From assembly GCF_026151205.1 (NCBI RefSeq), contig NC_087076.1, positions 16,525,919-16,589,918 of the forward strand: a stretch of 64,000 bases of DNA, read 5' to 3'. Positions within the stretch are counted from its first letter, which is position 1. Each line of letters begins with the position of its first letter. The notes under the pieces were generated by a model. The model searched no databases. It saw nothing but the letters and a program-made list of their open reading frames with translations, and was not told where the DNA came from. Below, piece after piece: positions 32,956 through 42,315 of the stretch. A program made the position numbers and the translations under genes. The stretch is from Bolinopsis microptera. Lineage: Eukaryota > Ctenophora > Tentaculata > Lobata > Bolinopsidae.

Positions 32956-34140
32956 AAATCATTGTGCAGTCGGAGGTTGTAACAACCGTCAGGGAAGAGA
33001 CACCAGTAGCAGGAGTAGCTTTCTGGTCTTTCATACCGTCCCAAGAGATGCAAAAAGTCGGAAAGCATGGGATAAAAGAGGTTGACCATGACATTAGGAC
33101 TTAGGAGGTTAAAAACCTATAGAGTCTGCAGCGACCACTTCAGCGACAGTGACTACCAAAAGAAAGACTAGGAGCACTACGAAAAAAACAGGTGCAGGGA
33201 ATGTCACAAGTTCTCGCATGAGGTTGAATGACACATGCATCCCCAACACCGACCCCAACACAGGCGAGATTTGTCTATATTTGTCAGCCGAGAAATTCAT
33301 GATGATCACGCAGATTTTAACAAGCCGTGCGACTTAGACGACATTAGTCATTTTGAGCCAGATATATATCCTGGATCCGACATGGTTACCCTCCTATTTA
33401 CAATAGTGACGGTGAAGAATATGAAATGATAGATAGCGCATTTTTTGCAAACATTACGCAAGACAGATTGTCGAAATCGGTTAACGAATGGTGTACTTGT
33501 AATTAGTGCAAAATGATGAGTACTGAGAGAGAGTTGGTTTGTTGCAGTGATTCCTTGACTATACATCGTCACAGGGGTTCGCTGAAATGTGTCACAGAAA
33601 AAGAGATGTTTCAGCATTTGACGGCCCCAACGTGCAACGTTAATGTGGCTCTTGCTATGTGTTGGTTCAGCCGAATTAATTATTATGTAATCAAGTTTAT
33701 GTTTCTCTTTCAGTTAGTTGTCATCCGGCCAAACATTAAGCAACTTATATTGCAGTTCCATTTATCTATTAGTTTATCAAAATATGTCATTGTAATTTTG
33801 CATGGCTGAAATGTAACGCTTGATTTATATATAATAATTAATTGAATTTTCAAATAAAATAAAAAATATGGTCTTATCTGAACAAGGACTTAGATATTCA
33901 AGATACCTGTTTAGTTTCACCATCAATGATTCTGTGAAACGGGAAGACTATCTAAAAGCACATATGACACCAAAAAAGTGGAGATATTTAGCCTACAAAT
34001 AATTTGTGAATTTGATAAGCTCCCAAGATTTGGATAGAAAGGTTCGATACGTACTCCCATCATGTGTTGTGTCGGCGATCCGGGAAACATTTCCAAACAG
34101 ATTGATCAAGATACACAGGTTTTATCTGAATCAGAACTGA
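32956..34140 (+). pseudogene. Decayed THAP-domain / P2RX7_C-like gene
   Basis: The stretch from 32956 reads a THAP zinc finger: NHCAVGGCNN, then a basic loop, FHTVPRD and KAWDKRG. A frame jump near 33085 leads to YRVCSDHFSDSDY, the conserved THAP second half. After a low-complexity acidic stretch, another frame reads NEWCTCN, a TAG, then CKMMSTERELVCCSD, which resembles the cysteine-rich domain of the P2X7 receptor C-terminus (P2RX7_C). Further on, WRYLAYK, a TAA and VRYVLPSCVVSAIRETFP match the end of that domain. At least two in-frame stops and two frame changes mark it as a pseudogene, unless undetected introns remove some. A retroelement sits inside its first THAP codons. Confidence 0.7.
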
Positions 34141-34909
34141 TGATGGACATATCTTGCCATGAACTAAACAAGTCATTGTTTGTATCAAGAAAAAATATTT
34201 ATATTTTAAGGTTAGTTTAGGTAATAGGTTCTTACTAACGTGTATTGTTATTAATTAAGCATTTTTATAATCCAATGTTTTCTTTCCTACAACATTACAC
34301 AACAGTACGTAAACTTTTAAGACAGTTATTTGATGCTTGTGTATATTTTGGACATAGTACAGCCACAATGGTCGAAAAACAAAAGTCAAATCAATTAAAT
34401 GTCGTTCATTTGAAGATTTTATCAATTAAATTGGCGCCAAAGCACATGAATAAAAATGTGCATTTTAACACTGTTTATATTGCGGTGTCTGACAATCAGC
34501 CTCTCGCGAACAAATTAGAGCGATCTTCCTGTATTAAGTTACGAATATGGGAATTCCGGGCCCTATTCTTATATTAGTGTTTCTATGTGATAGAATATGT
34601 GAAATGTTTTGACGATTAAGTCGGGGACACTTCATAATCCCTTTAACACAATTTAGCAGAATTTAGACAGATTCTATTGTCCGCCTATTTGGTTTCGTGA
34701 ATTTTAACAAGCAACAAGTGAGACAACGGTTAACCATGTTGAGGGATTGATCAGCATTCACAATGTCGACCATTGTCCAGATTGCCAAGAACACGAGAGA
34801 TAAGATTATCATTGACCATGTACTGTCCTTTTTTGGATTCTATGAGACAAGCAGAGTGCAGACAAAGAAGGACGTGTCGACCATCAAAAACGCCATAGGT
34901 TATGACTAT
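34141..34909. other. No gene recognised
   Basis: AT-rich gap between the relic gene and the 52-bp repeat array. I saw no supported feature. Confidence 0.5.
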
Positions 34910-35056
34910 AATATGTCATAATAGGCGACCATTTCAAACTAATCTTGACCTTGTTACATACTATATGCCATAATAGGCGACCATTTCAAACTAATCTTGA
35001 CCTTGTTACATACTATATGCCATAATAGGCGACCATTTCAAACTAATCTTGACCTT
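34910..35056. repeat. 52-bp tandem repeat, about three copies
   Basis: The unit contains ATAGGCGACCATTTCAAACT and CTTGACCTTGTTACATACT, with starts at 34921, 34973 and 35025. The array is interrupted in its third unit by a LINE and resumes at 35865. Confidence 0.9.
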
Positions 35057-35864
35057 TTTTTTCTTTCTGTTTTTTAAGAGAGGCTGGGCCAAGATGGCCC
35101 ACGAGAGTATAGCATTGAAATGCTCTGCCTACCTCTGGGGTGTAGCAACCCTGGGAAGGGTTGCCGGGGAAATCAGAGTGAATGGTGGGGGATGGTGATA
35201 AAATTGACGTGAATCATGGTGGTACGCTTATAATTGTGTTAGCTGGGCCTGGAACAGTAAGATGAGTCGAGGCAGCGCATGAGCTATAATCTACGTCACC
35301 CCGGTCTGATCCAGCTCCTCTGGCACACTTAAGCGTTTGGTGCGGTTTGCGAAATTGACAATGGTGGTGATGTGTTGATTGTCGAATATGTCGTTGACAG
35401 AGAGGTAATAGTCCTGGAAATATTGCCCTCTTATTTGAGCAATTATAGCCGGACACTGTCCCAGAAAGTGTGGGACAGATTCCTCTTCGTCGCCGCACAT
35501 AGGACAAGCACTAGTGTTTGATTTGCGAATGGTATGAAGGTGTTTGTTTAAGCCGCAGTGTCCCGTGATAAGGTGAACTGCAGTTCTGTAATTTTTTCTG
35601 TTGTTGCTGAGTGTAGTGTTTAGGTTTTTGATGATTTTGGCGTGTTTGTGACCGAGTGTTAGTTTGGTGTGTCTGGGACCGTCAGTTAACCAAGATTCCT
35701 GATTCAGTCTGGTGACTTTGTCGTTGATAAGGCGTTTGATGTGAGATTGTGGAATATGGCATTTCAAAGTGGATTCACTGGTTCTAAAAAGCTTGGCCAG
35801 ATCATCCGCTTTTTCGTTTCCCCACAATCCGATGTGTGCTGCTATCCATCGGATAACAGCACAT
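35057..35864 (-). mobile_element. 5'-truncated I-type LINE with RNase H remnant
   Basis: Inserted within the tandem array. Flanks AATCTTGACCTT (35045-35056) and AATCTTTACCTT (35865-35876) form a 12-bp target duplication with one mismatch. The left end has a T-run, the poly-A tail of a minus-strand element. The protein at 35827-35291 (178 codons, continuing upstream as VIRWIAAHIGL) shows the end of an RNase H domain (GNEKADDLA) and a downstream finger CPMCGDEEESVPHFLGQCP. RT and endonuclease are lost. Confidence 0.88.
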
Positions 35865-36123
35865 AATCTTTACCTTGTTACATACTATATGTTTTGATGT
35901 CCTTAGAAGGGTATTCTTCTAACAGTTTCTGACTGACTTTAATGTCCTGCACAGCAGTTTCAAGCTTCTTTAAATTAATTTTATTCTTATTGTATTGTTG
36001 TATAAATTTAATTCTAATTCTGATTCTAAAAGGGTCCCTTGCAGGTGAAATTACAAATTAAACTGAATCGTTGTACTTTTGATCCTTACTCACCATCTAA
36101 CTAAACAACTTGCAGTTCCAATA

Positions 36124-36981
36124 ATGACGGGTAGAGAAACTGCTGCTCCCCTCACTACTGAGGGATATGCGAGGACATTCGCCAGGCTGTCAGCTAACAC
36201 CACTGAATATGATCTTATGGCTAGCATCTCCAAGAAGGTCATTCTAGAGAACAACTTCGACAAGGAGCCGGCACGGATGTTAACCATTGGAGCTGGGAGA
36301 GGGAACTTTGAGGCGATGTTGGTCCGGGAACTGGGGCTGAAGTTGGGGTATATCTATGCTATCGAGCCGAATGCTGCCCATGTTCCGCTGTTGGAGACTG
36401 AACTGAAAAGTATTGGTGCCAAGTATGATATCGACACATCATTCTTTAACAAAGAGTTTGAGTTGAAATATAAGACTGAGAGTCCTCTATTCGACCTCAT
36501 ACTGCTATCACACTCCTTGTATTCATTTGAGGACCCATTTGGGACAGTTTCCCACGCAACCAAGTTTCTGAATCCTCGTGGTAAAATCCTCATATTCCAC
36601 CAAGGAGACACTGCAAGTTCTGAGATGTACATCTACATGATAAACTGAAGTGATCCAAACATCTTTAACACTAGTCTAACCCTATCAAATCACACACTCA
36701 CAGCCTCACAAATAACCTCTTTCATCCAAGTAGAGCACCCAGAATTGATAGTTACTGTCCAGGAGGAAATCACTCATATCTGCGTGGATGAGTTTGTTCG
36801 AGATGTGAATGGGTCGAGAAACGATGAGCTTATCTCCTTCTTCTTGCAAGCTGAGTACCAGGATTTAAGCGAGGAGGCTAGAAAACATGTTTACGAGATT
36901 GTGCTAAGAAATTGTGATGTCGTTAATGATAAATACCTTATACGACACCCTTGCGCAGGGATTATTATTTCCCTGAAATAA
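36124..36981 (+). CDS. HNMT-like SAM-dependent methyltransferase with an in-frame TGA
   Basis: The first ATG after a TTGCAG acceptor-like site is at 36124; the frame runs 286 codons to TAA at 36981, broken only by TGA at 36646-36648. Motif I is LTIGAGRGNFE, the acidic end of strand 2 is YAIEPN, and DLILLSHSLYSFEDP matches the histamine N-methyltransferase family, whose members are about 290 residues. The segment after the TGA (TVQEEITHICVDEF to CAGIIISLK) still aligns with the family C-terminus, so the stop interrupts an otherwise whole gene. Three readings are possible: nonsense mutation, recoded stop, or a 48-base intron (36627-36674, gtacat...cactag) that would remove the TGA and keep frame. 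The substrate is unknown. Confidence 0.75.
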
Positions 36982-37930
36982 TGAATAAGAATCAAGATGT
37001 CTCTTCCCTGCCGGACCTCAGACTTTTGTGTTTATAATCGCAATTGAAGATATGGTGGAATGACAGTGGACAGCCCCAAAAAATTTTAATATTATTACTT
37101 TTTATATTTCCGACGTTTTGAATTAATGGGAATGTTTTATTTTTGTCAAAGTAATCCATTGGTGATTTTATATTTTTACTTAGTCGTTTAATTTTGTTCG
37201 CACTTGAGATTTCCTAGCTTATCAACTTATTGTAATTGTCAATTAATAAAACAAAAGTTAAATTTATTACCAGTTATTCAATGAAACATATCATAAATTC
37301 TAATATTGAAAACACTGCACAGAATTGATGTCTTAAACTATAATTTTGTTGTCACTAATAATCTATTAACTTTCAAAGTTAAATTTTAGTTAAGTATGAG
37401 ATGTCACCACTTCATAGTTAGGGTAAAACATTATTCTTTAATTATAGAATTGAGAAGATTACTCGACGACATGAAATTTAAAATTTAAGCAAGAGCTACT
37501 CAATCTTGCTAGAGTATGTGGAGTAAAATGAACAGATATCGTGGAGTTGGGTATGGCAATTCCTTCGCCTCGTAGCGGGTGCCAACACTCAACCTGTCGA
37601 TGTGAAAGTCAGTAATGACTTGCTGCTCTCTGATAGCTCGCACATACTCTTGAACAGATCAGAGGGCTTTGGGCGATGCACTCGGGATTTAAATCCTCTG
37701 TGAAAGCCCTCAACCATGTTCGAGGTTCAAGGGAACTCCGGATCCCGAATGATTCTGGCGAAATGGTTCCAGAATCCTAAGGGATATGCAGGGAGAAGCC
37801 TCACCTCACTGTCCACAATGACTGACCCAAGGTCGCCGAAAGAGGTTGATCTGCAGCTTTCATTTTCAGGGATGTTAGGACTTCTCTTCGTTCACGGGCT
37901 GCAAGGTCTGCTTCGTGGTTGTGAGTTTTC
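36982..37930. other. No gene recognised
   Basis: Methyltransferase 3' flank followed by AT-rich sequence. A 91-codon open stretch at 37716-37991 has no recognisable domain and overlaps duplicated repeat sequence, so I do not call it. Confidence 0.5.
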
Positions 37931-38263
37931 GTACTCAATTAGAGAGAATCGTCTGAGAGGGATAGATAGCACAGACACGGACACTTCGTAGGAAGTTTGT
38001 GCTTGCAGCACCGCCAATCGCCATGCAGATGTGAGGGCCGAATCGCTGTTCTTCTTCCGACAGTAAATGTATCTGTCAGATCAGCCAAGTAGCTGTTGAG
38101 ATCCTGTCCGACCAGAGATGAATTTGGAGAAGGTAGGATAGAATGTAAGAATGCGATATTAACTATTGTCTTACATCTTCAAGTATATATACCTAAGAAC
38201 ACTTGATCGGCTCACTCCCGTTGCATGCCTTTGGCACGTACGTTTCACATCCCTTGATACGAG

Positions 38264-38265
<2 letters not shown>

Positions 38266-38295
<30 letters not shown>
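38266..38295. repeat. Poly-C tract, 30 bp
   Basis: The longest homopolymer in the window. The paralogous site in the second duplicate (39928-39942) has only 15 C, so the tract length is unstable. Confidence 0.9.
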
Positions 38296-38550
38296 TTTAG
38301 CAAGAGCTCCCGTGCCTTATGTGATCTACGAGTCGAGCAGTCAGATCATGTTTACTTTTTAATGTACAGCTATGATTTACAGAATTGACATGTGAACTCT
38401 ACCCTATATCTAGCCCATTTCTGGGTCAATTAAATTCTACTGATGGATCACATCACTAATTATACGTCACTAATTGGTGATATGATCTGACCCCTGATAA
38501 TCGGAGGCCCCCTTTGTCGGCCTCCCGCAAATACTATGTCATGTATATAC

Positions 38551-38629
38551 AGGCTATTATATTTATGTTCATAATCATATCCACCGAATAGAGATTCGGC
38601 GGAATGACAGGCTGAGCGCGGTCCAGTAA
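38551..38629 (+). mobile_element. MITE family A, diverged copy
   Basis: Family core GAGATTCGGCGGAATGACAG ending in GGTCCAGTAA. The left terminus is lost. The paralogous copy is at 41164-41243. Confidence 0.7.
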
Positions 38630-38883
38630 TGTACCATAAGGTCTTAGAAGTAAGATTTGGAACTATTATTAGCACCAGGAAAAGGATATCAGAAGTTCTG
38701 TAAGGTTGCAGGAGAAAAACTAAGGATCTAATCAGCGAATTTGTTTGTTTAGGCTTTTAAGAATATAATTGAATTGAAATCATTTCGTTTCCACAAAGGA
38801 GCAGAATAAATTCAATTATATAAGTAACAGTTAACACTGCAGTGTCACTATCAGTATTAGTAAATCTACCTCGGCCTCATTAC

Positions 38884-38957
38884 TTGCCTGGGGACCTCAG
38901 GATTTTCTGTTCTTATTGAAGATGCGGCGGAATGACAGACTGAGCGCCGCCCAGCAA
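38884..38957 (+). mobile_element. MITE family A, TTGC/GCAA variant
   Basis: TTGCCTGGGGACC...GCCCAGCAA, the family core with both terminal TTAC motifs changed symmetrically. Flanks CCTCATTAC and CTTATTTAC agree at six of nine positions. Confidence 0.7.
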
Positions 38958-39016
38958 CTTATTTACTTTGTACTCCTTTCATTTGTGCGTGTTGTTTAAT
39001 GTTTATACAGTTACTA

Positions 39017-39737
39017 GAAAGCCCGTGGGAACAGGTATGAAGCTAGTAGGTTTCTATTTTTTTGGTAGTCAGTTTTTTATAGAGTTATAGCATCAAAAGT
39101 CTCCGTCATAATCGAGTATACAGCCCATTGAAATGTAGCTCGCACTGAAGTCTGAACTCAACGTAATTACCACAAAACCGATCAAAAGATTAAAACGATC
39201 ATTGCACGTGCACGTACACATTTCAACACCGTTACCGGACCATGGTTACTTTGCAACTACCTATTTCTCATCTATTTGCACGTGGGCGGTCGTACAAACA
39301 AAAATAATTCTCTGAATTATAGTAGTACTAGAAAGCCCGTGGTAACAGGGACGAAGCTAGTGGTCTTCTTTGAAAGAAAGTTTTAATCGCATCAAAAAAT
39401 ATCCATCCCAACCGAAGATACAGCCGATTTAAATACCTATAAAACACTTTAAACACAACGTAATTACCACAAAACCGATCAAAATGACGTTAAAACAATC
39501 TTTGCACGTGCATGTGTGCATTAAAACACCGTTGCTACGGAACCTTCTGGTTGTTACCTTAATTCCTATTTTTCGTCTGATTTGCACGTGGGCGGTCGTA
39601 CAGTGTACGTACAAACAAAAATAATTCTCTGATTCTGAATTATAAGTAAGATAGAAGACTAGAAAGCCCGTGGTAACAGGGATGAACTCATGAAGCTAGT
39701 AGTTTTCTATTTATTTGGCAGTCAGTTTAGCATAGAA
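39017..39737 (+). repeat. Tandem ~315-330 bp units starting GAAAGCCCGTGG
   Basis: GAAAGCCCGTGG begins at 39017, 39331 and 39662. Each unit contains ACGTAATTACCACAAAACCG, TTGCACGTGCA and TTTGCACGTGGGCGGTCGTA. Further copies start at 41670 and, more diverged, at 56383. No coding capacity; family unknown. Confidence 0.8.
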
Positions 39738-39927
39738 GTACTCAATTAGAGAAAATCGTCTGAGATGGATTGATAGCACAGACACGGACACTTCGTAGGA
39801 AGTTTGTGCTTGCAGCACCGGCAGGCAGATGTGAGGGCCGAATCGCTGTTCTTCTTCCGACACTTCTTCCGGCTCACTCCCGTCGCATGCCTTTGGCACG
39901 TACGTTTCACATCACTTGATACGAGAA

Positions 39928-39942
39928 CCCCCCCCCCCCCCC
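39928..39942. repeat. Poly-C tract, 15 bp
   Basis: Paralogue of the 30-C tract at 38266-38295. Confidence 0.85.
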
Positions 39943-40082
39943 TTTAGCAAGAGCTCCCGTGCCTTATGTGATCTACGAGTCGAGCAGTCAGATCATGTTT
40001 ACTTCTTAATTTACAGCTATGATTTACAGAATTGACATGTGAACTCTACCCTATATCTAGCCCATTTCTTATTAATCAACTA

Positions 40083-40758
40083 CAGCAGGGTGTCAGAATT
40101 ATTGGCGTGTTTGAAATTTTATGTGTATTTTATGATGAAATCAATATTTTTCGACGGGTCATAACTTTACTTCTGAATATCGAAATTACAAAATTCAAAA
40201 ACCGGTCTGTAAACAATCGTCTGAACTTTTTCTTAATTCAGAATTTTGTGTTGATGTACCTCAAAACCCATAATTTAGGCCGTTATTTAAAGGGTCGATT
40301 CCATACTTGGTTAGATTTACGAAGGAGTAAGGAATTTATGTGTAATTTTTTTTCGGTGAATTTTTTCTGAAATTATTCTTTAGACTAAAGTGCACAGCTC
40401 TTCAGGCGATAGCGAAACATATAGAAAACTATAGATTTTATAAAAGCTCTCTTTCTCCTCTGACTGACGCAATAAAATATAGTCGGGCGGACTCTTCCCG
40501 GATTTCAGGGGAATCAGCCGAAGGCTTTAAGTCCAATAATCCAAATTTTTCTCTTTCGTCGTGATTATCGACGAAATTTAACTTCTTTCGGACTTCGTTT
40601 TTAGACTAAACTGTAGTATGAAGGATTATCTCTCGAATGATCAAGACTCCATAGGAAACTGATCCTCAGAAGTTAAGTTATGATCGTTTCTAAAAGCTTG
40701 GGTAAGCTAAAATTTTACGCAAAATTGTCTACGCGCCAATAATTATGACACCCTGCTG
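40083..40758. mobile_element. Mariner/Tc1-like non-autonomous element
   Basis: 676 bp with terminal inverted repeats of about 28 bp: CAGCAGGGTGTCAGAATTAT at the left and its near-perfect complement at the right. TA flanks both ends (40081-40082 and 40759-40760). It carries no transposase ORF. Confidence 0.85.
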
Positions 40759-41163
40759 TATATACAGCAAACACAAGATAATAGGATTTAAATCATAAAA
40801 TCGAGTGGCCGAGTAGTCTCGACTCACCCATAGCTTCTCCATAAACGTCTATCATAAGCTTTGTACACTAAATCGTTGAAATTACTTAACTAAATCTTTT
40901 ATTTACAATCACAATAATATTCTTCGTCATAATGAAATAAATTTGAACGAGGTCTGCCCCTCTTTCCTTTGTAGTCAAGACATCCTAAACATGCAAATCT
41001 GGGTCAATTAAATTCTAGTGATTAAATTCTAGTGATGGATCACATCACTATAACTGATGGATCACATCACTAATTATACGTTACTAATTGGTGATATGAT
41101 CTGACCCCTGATAATCGGAGGCCCCCTTTGTCGGCCTCCCGCAAATACTATGTCATGTATGTA

Positions 41164-41243
41164 CAGGCTATTATATTTATGTTCATAATCATATCCACCG
41201 AATAGAGATTCGGCGGAATGACAGGCTGAGCGAGGTCCAGTAA
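41164..41243 (+). mobile_element. MITE family A, diverged copy (duplicate)
   Basis: Paralogue of 38551-38629, carried by the segmental duplication. Confidence 0.7.
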
Positions 41244-41487
41244 TGTACCATAAGGTCTTAGAAGTAAGATTTGGAACTATTATTAGCACCAGGAAAAGGA
41301 TATCAGAAGTTCTGTAAGTTTGCAGGAGAAAAACTAAGGATCTAATCAGCGAATTTGTTTGTTTAGGCTTTTAGGAATAGAATTGAATTGAAATCATCTC
41401 GTTTCCACTAAGGAGCAGAATAAATTCAATTATAGTTAAACTGCAGTGTCACTATCAGTATTAGTAAATCTACCTCGGCATTATTAC

Positions 41488-41561
41488 TTGCCTGGGGACC
41501 TCAGGATTTTCTGTTCTGATTGAAGATGCGGCGGAATGACAGACTGAGCGCCGCCCAGCAA
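41488..41561 (+). mobile_element. MITE family A, TTGC/GCAA variant (duplicate)
   Basis: Paralogue of 38884-38957. Flanks CATTATTAC and CTTATTTAC agree at seven of nine positions. Confidence 0.7.
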
Positions 41562-42018
41562 CTTATTTACTTTGTACTTGTTGTTTGTTTGTTTGGGGAC
41601 TGGTTTGTAAGCCAGCCAATGTTTACGAGTACTCCTTTCATTTGTGCGTGTTGTTTATACAGTTACTAAGAAAGCCCGTGGGAACAGGGATGAAGCTAGT
41701 AGGTTTCTATTTTTTGGTAGTCAGTTTTTTATAGAGTTATAGCATCAAAAGTCTCCGTCATAATCGAGTATACTGATACAGCCCATTGAAATGTAGCTCG
41801 CACTGAAGTCTGAACACAACGTAATTACCACAAAACCGTTGGTGGTAAGTGGTTTAATTAATGGTTTTGTACCACAAATGTGACATAAAATGGCTCACTT
41901 TTTCTCCCTCCTCGCTCTCTCTCCCATTACTGCATATAATATGCAGCGTGGGTACATAAATCATAATTAGGTTAGCCGCGAGAATCACTGTCATGTAATA
42001 CTATAAGCTTATTAGAGA

Positions 42019-42030
42019 GGGGGGGGGGGG
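42019..42030. repeat. Poly-G tract, 12 bp
   Basis: Lies about 290 bp upstream of the DMGDH start codon, within purine-rich sequence. Confidence 0.85.
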
Positions 42031-42315
42031 AGAAAGTGAAGTCCCGGCCGTAGGCATAAGGCACAGGTTACACTAGTATCATCATACAAATGAAGCTCAT
42101 GCTTAATCATTACACTTACAGAAAGCACACAGAGTAATGCTTAAGTTCGGTAACAGAAATAATTTTCTAAAGAAGGCATATAATTATTCTCGCTCTCTCT
42201 CCTCAAAACCAAACGGATTCCTTGAGCAACACGAAAGGTATGACTATTGAAACCTATCACTCATGTCATACTGCACTAACGATTCCAAAGTAATGCCAGT
42301 CTTTCTTATTGAACA

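Larger units (their letters stand above)
37931..39180 (+). repeat. Segmental duplication, copy 1
   Basis: This block recurs at 39738-41839. The shared sequence includes GTACTCAATTAGAG, a C-run, GAGCTCCCGTGCCTTATGTG, and two embedded family A MITE copies. About 140 bp near 38066-38205 are absent from copy 2. Confidence 0.85.
39738..41839 (+). repeat. Segmental duplication, copy 2 (split)
   Basis: Matches copy 1 in two pieces, 39738-40069 and 41001-41839. The 931 bp between them include a mariner-like MITE and about 240 bp of other sequence. Confidence 0.85.
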
